Source: Paramesorhizobium salinisoli (GTDB lineage: Bacteria; Pseudomonadota; Alphaproteobacteria; Rhizobiales; Rhizobiaceae). From it: a stretch of DNA of 64,000 nt. The stretch covers positions 186,001 to 250,000 of the forward strand of contig NZ_QOZG01000005.1 of assembly GCF_003335045.1 (NCBI RefSeq), written 5' to 3'. This document shows positions 37,371 to 45,900 of the stretch, in pieces. The notes below the pieces were generated by a model, which saw nothing but the letters and a program-made list of their open reading frames with translations, was not told where the DNA came from and did no database searches. The stretch's first letter is position 1; each line of letters begins with the position of its first letter. The position numbers and the translations under genes were made by a program.

Positions 37371-38244
37371 GGCACCAGAGGCCCTCCGTCGAATTCCGCA
37401 TCGCTGTTGACATAGGCGTATGCGGCGTCATTTCCGGGCAGATGCGGGAAGCCGCGATAGTTGATGGTGTTGGCGAATTTCACCCGGCATTGCGCAAAGC
37501 TCTTGTCGCATCCGGCAACGACACGGAACCTGTCGCCGACTGTCACGGGATCGGCCGGAATATGACGCAATGCGAGGCGGCCCGTCGAACCATGGCTGAC
37601 GACGATTGCCGTCTTCCCCGCATTCGCCCCCTCGATCCAAGTCAGGCGGCCATTGTCGAACCAATGGGGTTGGAAGCTCTCCAGGCCGGAAGCCAGAAAG
37701 GCCGCGTCACCACTTTCGACCACGACGCCTTGCGCAGAATAGCGCGGATCGCCGGCGTTCACGCCACAGCGCCCGTCGCCCAGTTCCGCGTCGCAATCGC
37801 GCATGACGCGGCGGCCATGGATCTTGTCCAGATCGGCGGCGCTGCTCTTCAGCTCGGCGGTGAATTTTCCATCGACCACGGTAATCTTTCCGATGATCGA
37901 GCGGCGCAGCATCACGCGATCCTGTGGCGACGACCAGTTGACGAGAGAGGTCTCGACCGTCGCGTCGTCATAAAGACCACGCTCGATGTCGGCCTGATGG
38001 ATGGCAAGCGAAGAGAGTGCCCCCTCGATTTCAGCGCTGTCGATGGAAAGGCCAAGGGCAGTACTCGCCTCGCTGCCTGTCATTCCCGTCTGCGGTTGGC
38101 AGGCGACGCCCGACACGGAGAGTTGCCTGTCATGATCGGTGAAACCGAGGGCAACACCGTCCTCCCGCCGAATGATCCAGACGAAACAATGGTTGTCACC
38201 ACCCCCTGCAAATGTGATTCAAGCGCTTGAGGAACTGGGATCAC
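37367..38244 (-). pseudogene. GTA hub protein, DUF2163 (g13-like), with a single-base frameshift
   Basis: The N-terminal piece starts at a GTG (38244) that overlaps the DUF2460 stop and reads VIPVPQALESHLQG. The remainder, CFVWIIRREDGVALGFTDHD onward through NYRGFPHLPG, is in another frame. The join falls at a run of five G on the minus strand (38202-38206 on plus). One extra G would restore a continuous DUF2163 protein of about 290 residues with the usual HCxxxxRRDGxxLGFTDHD start. This may be a sequencing error, a slippery phase-variable site or a genuine disabling mutation. Without shifting, translation can only give the C-terminal 250 residues from internal starts. Confidence 0.85.
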
Positions 38245-38882
38245 GCTTTCACCTCGATGATGGGAATTGAAGGAATTTCGCCGGCCTTGAACGAGGCGAT
38301 GCTGGCAGTGAGCCGTTCCGTATCGAAACGCACAGCAACATCGAAGACGAAACCGGCGGTGACGGAAGCGCCATTCAATGGGATGGCGTCGGGTGTGAAT
38401 TGGACGGTCCCGGTCTGGCTGTCGACTGTGAAGGCCTCACCCTCGATCATTTCCACTCCGCCGACGGCGATCCTCACCGAACCGGCCACCGGCCTGGTGA
38501 TCGGGCGGATGTAAGCTCCCCCGCCATAGCGCTTGGCCAACTGGAAATTTGCCATGCTGCCGTCGCCCATGCCGATCGTCTGGTCTCCCGGCAGTATCTC
38601 ACCGCCATTTTCATTGGAGAGGTGATCGAACGGATCGCGGAAGCGGAAGGCATAGAGCGAGCCATGCCGCGCCTCGAAGAAAGCCAGGACTTCCCTCAGA
38701 TCGTGCAGCGAGCGCAGCCCCGTCCCGGCGTCAAAGTGCCGGCGGGATTGCGCCCAGCGCGCATTGCGCTTCTCGTGGCCAGAGGTGAGCGCCACGATCT
38801 CGTTGCGCCATTCCGGGCCTCCCGTTGCGCCAAAGGAGACGCCGAGGGGAAAGCGCACATCATGGAAGGAGGAAATTTCCAT
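38241..38882 (-). CDS. GTA distal tail protein, DUF2460 (g12-like)
   Basis: The start is the ATG at 38882 with AAGGAG upstream; the much longer open frame overlaps the tape-measure gene and is not coding. The 213-residue product matches DUF2460 (FHDVRFPLGVSFGATGGPEW, EVLAFFEARHGSLYAFRFRD, FDVAVRFDTERL). In RcGTA this protein links the tail tube to the baseplate. It overlaps the GTG start of the DUF2163 gene. Confidence 0.92.
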   Translation of the reverse strand: MEISSFHDVRFPLGVSFGATGGPEWRNEIVALTSGHEKRNARWAQSRRHFDAGTGLRSLHDLREVLAFFEARHGSLYAFRFRDPFDHLSNENGGEILPGDQTIGMGDGSMANFQLAKRYGGGAYIRPITRPVAGSVRIAVGGVEMIEGEAFTVDSQTGTVQFTPDAIPLNGASVTAGFVFDVAVRFDTERLTASIASFKAGEIPSIPIIEVKA

Positions 38883-38887
38883 GATAT

Positions 38888-39433
38888 TCACAAGCTCCTT
38901 GCGCCGCGCCGCGCAGCGCGCGCCAGCATGCCTGACAGTTGCGCCTCCGACTTGCGGAAGGACGCGGCATCGGGCGTCGAAACATTGAAGACGACAGCCA
39001 TGGACTTTGGCTGCCCGCCGGTTGCCACGCCCAGACGGCCATCCGCGCCGCGGGCGAGCGGCAGAATGGCTTCGGCGCCCGCTTCGCCGCTCAGGCCCAG
39101 CGAACCATTGCCCATGCCGAAATAGGTCGGGCTCGATACGACGCCTCCCTTGGCGAAGGGTGTCACACCGCCGATGCCGCCGAGAAGGCCCGAGAACAGC
39201 GACGACATCAGCCCCTGCAGCGGCTTCAAACCGGTTTCGAGCGCGAGGCCCGCGAGGTTGGCGGCAAGCCCTCGGAGCACATCGTCGAGGCCGCGCCCAC
39301 TGACCGCCGCTCCTTTCAGCGCTGCCGTCAAGCTGGTGCCGAACTGGCCGGATTTCTTCTGCAGATCGTCGAGTGCCTTGTCGAAGGCGCTGGTATCCGC
39401 CTCGATCGCGACGGTTACATTCTCTTCTGCCAT
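38888..39433 (-). CDS. GTA short tail tape-measure protein (g11-like)
   Basis: The 181-residue product starts with a helical stretch (AFDKALDDLQKKSGQFG), has a hydrophobic Gly/Leu-rich centre (SSLFSGLLGGIGGVTPFAKGG) and the GEAGAEAILPL motif of phage tape-measure C-termini. Its shortness matches RcGTA-type particles, which have short tails. It lies three bases after the g10.1-like gene and five bases before the DUF2460 gene. Confidence 0.9.
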   Translation of the reverse strand: MAEENVTVAIEADTSAFDKALDDLQKKSGQFGTSLTAALKGAAVSGRGLDDVLRGLAANLAGLALETGLKPLQGLMSSLFSGLLGGIGGVTPFAKGGVVSSPTYFGMGNGSLGLSGEAGAEAILPLARGADGRLGVATGGQPKSMAVVFNVSTPDAASFRKSEAQLSGMLARAARRGARSL

Positions 39434-39436
39434 ATC

Positions 39437-39640
39437 TCACCTGTCGGGAAATGCCCGCATGAGGGCGTTGAATGTCTGGCGCGAGGGTGCATTCGCATCG
39501 CGCGCGGAAAGGCCCATGGCTGCCGCCAGTTCACGCGGCGTCATGGACCAGAAGGCTTTGGGAGAAAGCCGCAGATGCCCCAGCCCCGCCTGCATCATGG
39601 TTGCCCATGGGAAAGGTTGGGGGGCAACTGCGGCACTCAA
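39437..39640 (-). CDS. GTA tail assembly chaperone (g10.1-like, rcc01693 family)
   Basis: The 67-residue product has FPWATMMQAGLGHLRLSPKAFWSMTPREL, the signature of the small tail assembly protein found between g10 and the tape measure in GTA clusters. It overlaps the g10-like stop by ATGA. It probably acts as a tape-measure chaperone. Confidence 0.9.
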   Translation of the reverse strand: MSAAVAPQPFPWATMMQAGLGHLRLSPKAFWSMTPRELAAAMGLSARDANAPSRQTFNALMRAFPDR

Positions 39641-40011
39641 GGGTTTGGCAGGGAATCGCTTTCCGGCTTCGAGGCGGCCGGCTTCGGCGTAGCCGCCTGA
39701 GACGCGCCGAATGTGACCGTCAGCAGTTCGCTGACGATGCGGGCGAAACCCGCCGCGCCGCCGTCGGCCTGCATCTGCGTTACATCTTCTTCGGTGACGC
39801 TGTGTCCGCCGCCGCGCAGACCGGCCGTGATGATGCGCACCATGTCCCTGGCCGAAAGTCGTCCCGAGGAAAATCGTGCGATGAGCGCTGTCAAATCCTC
39901 CGCCTCAAAGGCTGTCTCCAGTTCGGCGAGCGCTCCCAGTGTCAGGCAGAGCACCCATTCGCGGCCATCGAGAACCGCGCCCACTTCGCCGCGATGCCGG
40001 TTCACCATCAT
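39637..40011 (-). CDS. GTA tail assembly protein (g10-like)
   Basis: The 124-residue product matches the GTA gp10/tail tube domain family: VNRHRGEVGAVLDGREWVLCLTLGALAELE, then a region with DMVRIITAGLRGGGH and a Pro/Ser-rich tail. Together with g10.1 it is thought to act in tail assembly. The ATG at 40011 overlaps the stop of the major tail gene. Confidence 0.9.
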   Translation of the reverse strand: MMVNRHRGEVGAVLDGREWVLCLTLGALAELETAFEAEDLTALIARFSSGRLSARDMVRIITAGLRGGGHSVTEEDVTQMQADGGAAGFARIVSELLTVTFGASQAATPKPAASKPESDSLPNP

Positions 40012-40421
40012 GCCAGTTCTCTGAAGGTAACCATTCCGGCGGATTCCAATGCGATCTCGAAGGTCACTTCCGCATCGTGATTGCCGCCATATTCGAGCGC
40101 GGTGATCTGGAAGGAGCCATTCAGTGTCCCAAAATCCGGGAGAATGATCTGCCAGGCGAGAATGTCGCCGTTGAAGAATGCGGCGCGGACGAGCGCATCG
40201 GAGGCGGCGTCCTTGAAGATACCCGATCCGGTGATGGAGGCCCGCTGCACGCCGCTGCCGCCGAGAAGCTGCCGCCATCTGCCGGCGGCATCGGCGTCTG
40301 TCACATCGACGCTCTCGGCATTGAAGGCGATACGCTTGGCCCGCAATCCGGCGCAGGTTTCAAATCCCCCGTCCGGACGGGCGAGTTTAAGCAATATGTC
40401 CTTGCCTCTCTGGGCGGCCAT
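40008..40421 (-). CDS. GTA major tail protein (g9-like)
   Basis: The 137-residue product belongs to the TP901-1-type major tail tube family (MAAQRGKDILLKL, NAESVDVTDADAAGRWRQLL, ASITGSGIFKDAASD). It polymerises to form the tail tube. It is intact and of normal length. A partial palindromic repeat separates it from the tail terminator gene. Confidence 0.93.
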   Translation of the reverse strand: MAAQRGKDILLKLARPDGGFETCAGLRAKRIAFNAESVDVTDADAAGRWRQLLGGSGVQRASITGSGIFKDAASDALVRAAFFNGDILAWQIILPDFGTLNGSFQITALEYGGNHDAEVTFEIALESAGMVTFRELA

Positions 40422-40440
40422 GGGAGTTCTCCTATCGTTT

Positions 40441-40475
40441 AGATGGAAACGCGGGAGGGGGGCGCTGTCCCGCCG
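40441..40475. repeat. Partial palindromic repeat between the tail tube and tail terminator genes
   Basis: Only the outer arm GATGGAAACGCGGG and core GGGGGGCGCTGTCCCGCC of the palindromic family are present. It looks like a remnant of a full element. Confidence 0.6.
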
Positions 40476-40490
40476 ACATTCACATGAAAA

Positions 40491-40898
40491 TTACACCGCT
40501 TCCGTCACCGCCCTGTACCGCAGCAGGCCGTGATAGCCGTCGCGCTCGTCGTCATTGCGCGCCTGCGAATATTGAAGCGCGAGATTGACGAGCCGATGCC
40601 GGTCGAGCGTCAGAGCGGCAACGGACATTCGGGAGGCAATCAGGTCCATGATTTCCAGGACCTGCTTCTTGCCGCCCGCACGCGCCCAGACATGGATGGT
40701 GAAGAGATGCTCGTCGCCGATTTCGCTGTCCGTGCTCCAGTCATAAACCGCAGTCTGGCCGAAGGTGACATAGGGGAAAGCAGCCGCGGCGGGAACGTGA
40801 TCATAGACATTCGGGCCGCCAAGCCTCGCCACCAATGCCGCATCATGGCAAAGGGCGAGAAAGACCGCTTTCTGCAATTCCATGTTGGCGCTCGTCAT
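40491..40898 (-). CDS. GTA tail terminator, DUF3168 (g8-like)
   Basis: The start is the ATG at 40898 with AGGGAG upstream, giving 135 residues. DUF3168 features are visible (ELQKAVFLALCHDAALVARLGG, FPYVTFGQT, IHVWARAGGKKQVLEIMDLI). In the RcGTA structure the corresponding protein caps the tail tube at the head. Its 5' end lies within a small ORF in another frame. Confidence 0.92.
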   Translation of the reverse strand: MTSANMELQKAVFLALCHDAALVARLGGPNVYDHVPAAAAFPYVTFGQTAVYDWSTDSEIGDEHLFTIHVWARAGGKKQVLEIMDLIASRMSVAALTLDRHRLVNLALQYSQARNDDERDGYHGLLRYRAVTEAV

Positions 40899-41019
40899 CG
40901 TGTTTGTCTCCCTGCCGCGTCTCTGCCACCGGTTCCAGCACGTCTTCCCGCAGTTCGACGCCACGCCAGCGCAAGCTGCGGATCAGACCATCCATGGTCA
41001 GGGCCATCGACAATTTCAT
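40843..41019 (-). CDS. Small overlapping ORF between adaptor and tail terminator genes (58 aa)
   Basis: The ORF begins with ATG at 41019 inside the stop of the adaptor gene (ATGA) and has a very strong GGAGGAGGG just upstream. The product (MKLSMALTMDGLIRSLRWRG...) has no recognised domain, and its C-terminal third overlaps the DUF3168 start in another frame. It may be a real accessory peptide, a translational coupling device that feeds ribosomes to DUF3168, or a remnant. Confidence 0.5.
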   Translation of the reverse strand: MKLSMALTMDGLIRSLRWRGVELREDVLEPVAETRQGDKHDDERQHGIAESGLSRPLP

Positions 41020-41351
41020 TGTCCCTCCTCCCTGACCCGGCACAGAAGATAGCGTCCGCTTTCATCAGGATCATGAATGGTGAGGATCGTGAAACGCCGC
41101 TCTGCCTTGCGCAGGCGCATGCCGCTCTCGATATCCCTGCGGAAGCGTAGCGTGATGCGATGGGTGATCTCTTCGAGCGGTTGCGCCCCGAAAAATCGCG
41201 CCGTGTCGGAGACAGGCTCGATGCGGCCCCAAAGTGTCGCGACCTCCTCCCAATTTTCCGCGTAACCGCCGATATCATCGGAAACGGGCCGGTTCCGTTC
41301 GAGCGCCAGTTCGCTCGAAAACCGCCCGGCGTCGATGAAGACAGTATTCAT
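41016..41351 (-). CDS. GTA head-tail adaptor (g7-like)
   Basis: The 111-residue product matches phage head closure proteins (DIGGYAENWEEVATLWGRIEP, HRITLRFRRDIESGMRL, IHDPDESGRYLLCRVRE). It closes the head and joins the tail. It overlaps the connector stop by ATGA. Confidence 0.92.
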   Translation of the reverse strand: MNTVFIDAGRFSSELALERNRPVSDDIGGYAENWEEVATLWGRIEPVSDTARFFGAQPLEEITHRITLRFRRDIESGMRLRKAERRFTILTIHDPDESGRYLLCRVREEGQ

Positions 41352-41914
41352 AACGAAACCCTGCGCCAGATTTCGACCATGCGGTCGAAGGCCGGGGGAA
41401 AGGAAACCGGCTGCATCTCGCCATCGAACGCGCTGCGAAACTCATAGAGATGGGCTGCGAGCGTCAGGATCGCGTGTTTCAGCGCATCCGGCACATCCGC
41501 GCCGGTTTCGCCGAAGCCTGTCACGAAATCGATTTCCAACCCGCCGAGCGAGGACGATCCGGCGCGCGGGCTGAGATAAAGCCGTTGCGGGCGCGAACCC
41601 TTGTGCAGGTGCCGCTCGCTCGCGCCGATCACCACCGGCGTCCCGTCCGGCTCATAGGCCGTCACCTCGACGATCTCGCGCACGGGATAGCGGAAGAGCG
41701 CGATGCGGCCGGAGCGGGGCCAGCGGTCGAGATGGAGCCGCCATGTCTGGCTGATCAGCGCCAGTCCGGTCTGGCTTTCCACCACCTCGCGCGCGGTGCG
41801 CAGGAGCTGTTCCAGGAGTTCGTCTTCGCTTTCGGACGAGATTTTGAGAAAAGCCCGCGTTTGCGCAAGCGTCACCGGCTCGACCGCCGGGGGCGTGACT
41901 AAAAGCATGGTCAT
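41348..41914 (-). CDS. GTA head-tail connector (g6-like, phiE125 gp8 family)
   Basis: The 188-residue product shows the connector pattern VEPVTLAQTRAFLKI, LLRTAREVVESQTGLALISQTW and a C-terminal VPDALKHAILTLAAHLYEFR. It sits below the portal ring. Repeat R4 separates it from the capsid gene upstream. Confidence 0.93.
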   Translation of the reverse strand: MTMLLVTPPAVEPVTLAQTRAFLKISSESEDELLEQLLRTAREVVESQTGLALISQTWRLHLDRWPRSGRIALFRYPVREIVEVTAYEPDGTPVVIGASERHLHKGSRPQRLYLSPRAGSSSLGGLEIDFVTGFGETGADVPDALKHAILTLAAHLYEFRSAFDGEMQPVSFPPAFDRMVEIWRRVSL

Positions 41915-41950
41915 GGGGAATCCTTGTGGGGATTGAAACGGTAAAACCTC

Positions 41951-42130
41951 GGCGGGACAGCGCCCCCTCCGGGCTGCCGCCCATCTCCCCCGCGAGGGGG
42001 GAGATCAGCTATCAGTTCCGTTTTCGCCAAATCGCCGGCCGTAGCCGAATTACGGGCCATCGCTGATGAAGGCCAATCTCCCCCTCGCGGGGGAGATGTC
42101 CGGCAGGACAGAGGGGGGCGCTGTCCCGCC
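41951..42130. repeat. Palindromic repeat element R4, inside the GTA cluster
   Basis: The left arm has GGCGGGACAGCGCCCCCT and CTCCCCCGCGAGGGGGGAG. The right arm has CTCCCCCTCGCGGGGGAG, TCCGGCAGGACAGAGGGGGG and CGCTGTCCCGCC. It fills the gap between capsid and connector genes. Confidence 0.85.
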
Positions 42131-42151
42131 AACTTTTCTATTCAGTCTTCC

Positions 42152-43426
42152 TCACGCCGCGAACTTCAGAAGCTTGATCGCATCGAAATCCTGGATGCCG
42201 CCGCCGACGCGCTTGGTCGTATAAAACAGCACATAGGGCTTGGCGGAATAGGGATCGCGCAGGACGCGGACGCCGGTGCGGTCGACGACGAGATAGCCCC
42301 GGCTGAAATCGCCAAAGGCAATGGCGCTCGCATCGGCCGCCATATCCGGCATGTCCTCGGCCTCCACCAGGCCGAAGCCCATCAGTGAAGCTTTCTGCCC
42401 AACCGAAGCAGGCGGCTGCCAGAGATAGTTGCCATCCCTGTCCTTGAGCTTGCGAAGCGCTGCCTGACTCTTGCGGTTCATAACCCAGTTCGCGTTCTGG
42501 CGGTATCCGGCCTTCAGCGAATAGATGAGCTCGATCAGCACATCGGAAGCATCCTCAGCCGGCAATCCGCCGGCAACGCCGGTTGCGAGATGACCAAGCC
42601 GGCCCCATTGCCAGTTTTCCTCCGCGACCGTCGCATAATCGAGAAAGCCGCGCGGCTTGTTCACACCATCGCCGGAGATGAAAGCAGCACTTTCCTGCTC
42701 GGCGAACGCCGTCTCCACTTCAGCCGATATCCACTGCTCGACATCGACCGCCGCATCGTCGAGAAGCGAAGCGGTCGCCGCCGGCATGGCGTAGAGTTCC
42801 ATCGTCGGGAACTGCAACTCGGCGAGCACGCCGGATGCGGTTTGCGGACGTGCATCCGTTTCGCCCACCCAGCCGACCGCCGGGCCGCTTATCGAAAACG
42901 GCTTCTTCAGCACCGCGCCGGAGACCTGCCGGACGCTCGCCATGGAGCGGATCGGGGAAAGCCCTGCAAGCCGCCTGCCGATTTCCGTCTCGATTTCCGC
43001 CGGCACGAGATAGCCGCCATCGGGGCCGGAACCATAGGAATGCGCCTTCTGCTCGATGCCACGGAGCGCCTGTTCGTCGCCCCGGCGCACATAGGTTTCG
43101 AAGGCATTCTTGTGTTCGAGCGAGGCCACCGAACCGGCGCGTCCCGGGGAGCTTCCAAGCGATGGGCGAGCCTGCTTCAGCAGCATCTGGTCGAGCGCCT
43201 GTTTCTGCTCCTCAAGGCTGCGGTTGATGCGGTCGACCTTTTCGACCGTCAGCACATCGGGAGCGACCCGCTTTTCGATCTTTTCGAGCCGTTCGTCATT
43301 GGCCTGCTTGAAGGCATCGAACGCAGACATGAACTCGTCAAACGCCTCGGCGACCTCCTGCCCGTTGCCGATCGCCTTGATCTCGACGCTCTTTGTCTCA
43401 GATGCCGTTATTGCTTCCTGCATCAT
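42152..43426 (-). CDS. GTA major capsid protein, HK97 fold (g5-like)
   Basis: The 424-residue product has an N-terminal coiled-coil delta domain (about residues 25-85) that should be removed by the prohead protease. The HK97 capsid domain follows (GPDGGYLVPAEIETEIGRRL, NPVFSGDGVNKPRGFL-like ISGDGVNKPRGFLDYA, YSAKPYVLFYTTKRVGG). The length is normal and it is intact. It overlaps the protease stop by ATGA. Confidence 0.95.
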   Translation of the reverse strand: MMQEAITASETKSVEIKAIGNGQEVAEAFDEFMSAFDAFKQANDERLEKIEKRVAPDVLTVEKVDRINRSLEEQKQALDQMLLKQARPSLGSSPGRAGSVASLEHKNAFETYVRRGDEQALRGIEQKAHSYGSGPDGGYLVPAEIETEIGRRLAGLSPIRSMASVRQVSGAVLKKPFSISGPAVGWVGETDARPQTASGVLAELQFPTMELYAMPAATASLLDDAAVDVEQWISAEVETAFAEQESAAFISGDGVNKPRGFLDYATVAEENWQWGRLGHLATGVAGGLPAEDASDVLIELIYSLKAGYRQNANWVMNRKSQAALRKLKDRDGNYLWQPPASVGQKASLMGFGLVEAEDMPDMAADASAIAFGDFSRGYLVVDRTGVRVLRDPYSAKPYVLFYTTKRVGGGIQDFDAIKLLKFAA

Positions 43427-44127
43427 TGTTCCTTTTCATAAAATTGTCTGGCGGCGGCGCGGATGCGCCCGGCCAGCGTTTCGGGTGAGGCAGAAACGGC
43501 ATCCCGCCTGTTTCCATTCGCGCCCGCGACCGCCGCGTAACCCTTGGCGATCACCGTGCGCGCTTCGCTGCGGCCCAGCCCCGCGTCCCGCGTGAGCCAG
43601 CGCTCGAATTGGCGTATCGTCGGCAGTGGTTTTCCCTTGACGCTGCTGATGCGCGCGGATGGCAGCATCGGAAAGGTGACCACCGATATTTCCCAGAGAT
43701 CAGCCTCGACGATGCGGCGGATTCCGGTTTTCGCCTCCTTGCGGGCGCGAACCGTACGAAAGCCGATCGAAAGCCCGTCGAGCGCGCCGCTGCGCATCAG
43801 TTCGAGCGCATCCCGCGCCCGGGCGACGCCCCTGGCCAGGCGGCCCTCGACATAGAGACCACGCGCGTCTTCCCTGATCACGGTCCAGACGCCTATGGGC
43901 TCATTGGCTTCATGCTGCCATAGCATGCGAATGCCAGATGTGCCGCGGGCCTTGAGAGAGCGGGCAAAGGCTCCCGGCTCGATGATGTCCTGGCCGAGAT
44001 CCACTTCGCCGAAGAGGCTGGCATAGCCGGAAAAGCTACCGTCGATATCCACCTGCTCAAGCGCCAGCCCGGCCAGTTTCGTCTCCAGTTGCAGCCTTGG
44101 CCGCAGCTTCGCCTGCTCAGCCTTCAT
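43423..44127 (-). CDS. GTA prohead protease, HK97 family (g4-like)
   Basis: The 234-residue product has the prohead protease fold: GSFSGYASLFGEVDLGQDIIEPGAF at the N-terminus, LWQHEANEPIGVW with the catalytic His, and GALDGLSIGFRTV with the catalytic Ser, then WEISVVTFPML. It matures the capsid. The C-terminal extension (about residues 175-234) is additional to the core. It overlaps both flanking genes. Confidence 0.94.
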   Translation of the reverse strand: MKAEQAKLRPRLQLETKLAGLALEQVDIDGSFSGYASLFGEVDLGQDIIEPGAFARSLKARGTSGIRMLWQHEANEPIGVWTVIREDARGLYVEGRLARGVARARDALELMRSGALDGLSIGFRTVRARKEAKTGIRRIVEADLWEISVVTFPMLPSARISSVKGKPLPTIRQFERWLTRDAGLGRSEARTVIAKGYAAVAGANGNRRDAVSASPETLAGRIRAAARQFYEKEQ

Positions 44128-44497
44128 CGCGGAGTTTCCTTTTCTGCTGTTCTGAAATGAAGTCGGGAAGCGGCGGCTTCATGCGTTCGGTGAAACGGTT
44201 GAAGATGCCGAGCGCCGACCACGCCGCAAGGCTGGCGGCGGCCGACCCCATCAGCATAAGTTCTGCCTTGCCGAGGTCTCCGTAGATGGCGAGTTGTTCG
44301 GCGATCTTGACGCCCGCCGCGCCGCCGAACACCAGTCCGCAGATGATGCCAACGGCAAAGCGGATCGCCGCCTCCTGCTTGCCCTTGGGCAGCATATAGG
44401 CGAGCGACACGGCGGAACCGGCGATTGCGCCTGCGGCCTTCGCCAGCCATATCCATGCCGTCTCGCCCATCAAGCCCGGTTCGTGAAGCGTGCTCAT
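44117..44497 (-). CDS. DUF6107 family membrane protein in the GTA cluster
   Basis: The start is the ATG at 44497 with GGAGG upstream; longer versions run into repeat R5. The 126-residue protein has three hydrophobic segments (about residues 15-35, 44-64 and 75-95) and a basic C-terminus. It is found in rhizobial GTA clusters between portal and protease. Its function is unknown. The stop overlaps the protease gene by 11 bases. Confidence 0.85.
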   Translation of the reverse strand: MSTLHEPGLMGETAWIWLAKAAGAIAGSAVSLAYMLPKGKQEAAIRFAVGIICGLVFGGAAGVKIAEQLAIYGDLGKAELMLMGSAAASLAAWSALGIFNRFTERMKPPLPDFISEQQKRKLRDEG

Positions 44498-44530
44498 GGG
44501 TTTTCCTCCGTGGTTTATCGGTGGTTCGAG

Positions 44531-44689
44531 GCGCCCCCCTCTGTCCTGCCGGACATCTCCCTCGCAAGGAGGGAGATCAGCCATTCGCCGGCGTTGCAGA
44601 ATGAGCGTCGTCATTGATGAAAGCTAATCTCCCTCCTTGCGGGGGAGATGGGCGGCAGCCCAGAGGGGGGCGCTGTCCCGCCAACGTTT
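44531..44689. repeat. Palindromic repeat element R5, inside the GTA cluster
   Basis: The left arm carries GCGCCCCCCTCTGTCCTGCC and CTCCCTCGCAAGGAGGGAG, where compensatory changes preserve the hairpin. The right arm carries CTCCCTCCTTGCGGGGGAG, GGGCGGCAGCCC and CGCTGTCCCGCC. It lies between portal and DUF6107 genes. Confidence 0.85.
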
Positions 44690-44694
44690 CGTCA

Positions 44695-45849
44695 CTAATA
44701 CCCCACCGCCTGCCGCTTCTCGTCGTCGGTCAGGAAGGAGGCATTGGAAATGCGCTGCCAAAGCGCGTCCCGCTCGGCCGAAAGCCCCTCGATGCGGTCG
44801 TAATCATGGTCCAGCCGCAGATCGCCGCCATAGAGCGGCCCGAGCCAGTTGCCAAAAGCCTTGGCGGTGCGGGCGATCAGGGGCAGCACCGTCAGCCGGT
44901 AGAAGGCGCGGTTCGCCTCGGCGTAATTGGCATAGGTGTTGTCGCCGGGGATGCCGAGCAGCATGGGCGGCACGCCGAAAGCAAGCGCGATATCGCGGCT
45001 TGCGGCATTCTTCGCCTCGATGAAATCCATGTCGCGCGGGGAAAGCCCCATCGCCTTCCAGTCGAGCCCACCTTCGAGAAGCAGCGGACGCCCTGCCCCC
45101 GCCGCACCGGTATAGCCGTCCTCGAGCTCGGCTTTCAGCCTTGCGAACTGCTCCTCCGTCAGATTGCCGCCATCCTTCGGCGCGTAGACCAGAGCGCCGG
45201 AAGGCCGCGCGGAATTATCGAGCAGCGCCTTGTTCCAGGCGCCCGCCGCATTGTGAATATCGAGCGCCATCAGCGCCGCTTCGAGCGGGGCGAAACCATA
45301 GTGATCGTCCAGCGGATGAAAGAGGCTCAGATGCAGCGCCGAACTGCCCGCCGGACCGTCGAGCGGCACGATGCGCTTGTCCGCTCCGCAACGATAGGCC
45401 AACGCCTGCGGCCATCCCTCCGCATCCGTCTCGACGGTGACGCGCTCGGGGCGCAGAAGATGCAGTTCACGCGCGCCGCTTCCCGTATCGACACGCTCGA
45501 CATAGGCATTGCCCGAGAGAAGCAGATGGCCGTAGAGCATCTCGAAGAAGGTGGTGCCGTTCGATCCTCGCCGGGGCCTGGCCAGCAGATCGAGCAGCGG
45601 ATGCGCCTCGTGTTCGGTCGAGCCCTCATAAAGCAGCCACGGCACCGTGCTCGCCGCCTCGGCGATCATGCGGACCGTGCGATGGACGATCGGATTGCGC
45701 ATGAAGCCTTCGCGGGCCAGCGTGGGATAATCGCGCGCGATCCACGATGCGCTTCGCTCCACGTGCAATGCCACGAAGCCTGTGGCGGCCTTTGCTTCGC
45801 GCGCGGAAGCACTCACGGCGCGCCTGCGCCACGGCCATGATACAGGCAT
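44695..45849 (-). CDS. GTA portal protein, HK97 family (g3-like)
   Basis: The start is the ATG at 45849 with AAGGA upstream; the longer frame runs into repeat R6. The 384-residue product matches HK97-type portals (NPIVHRTVRMIAEAASTVPW, LYGHLLLSGNAYVE, AFGVPPMLLGIPGDNTYANYAEANRAFY). It forms the dodecameric DNA entry ring. It is intact and of normal length. Confidence 0.94.
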   Translation of the reverse strand: MPVSWPWRRRAVSASAREAKAATGFVALHVERSASWIARDYPTLAREGFMRNPIVHRTVRMIAEAASTVPWLLYEGSTEHEAHPLLDLLARPRRGSNGTTFFEMLYGHLLLSGNAYVERVDTGSGARELHLLRPERVTVETDAEGWPQALAYRCGADKRIVPLDGPAGSSALHLSLFHPLDDHYGFAPLEAALMALDIHNAAGAWNKALLDNSARPSGALVYAPKDGGNLTEEQFARLKAELEDGYTGAAGAGRPLLLEGGLDWKAMGLSPRDMDFIEAKNAASRDIALAFGVPPMLLGIPGDNTYANYAEANRAFYRLTVLPLIARTAKAFGNWLGPLYGGDLRLDHDYDRIEGLSAERDALWQRISNASFLTDDEKRQAVGY

Positions 45850-45900
45850 GGGATTTTCCTTGCTTTTAAAGGGAAATTTCGAAGTTTGGGGGGCCGGAAT

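Noticed and set aside
38883-39440. Extended 399-codon frame upstream of the DUF2460 gene
   Set aside because: It overlaps the whole tape-measure gene in another frame; the ATG at 38882 with AAGGAG is the family start.
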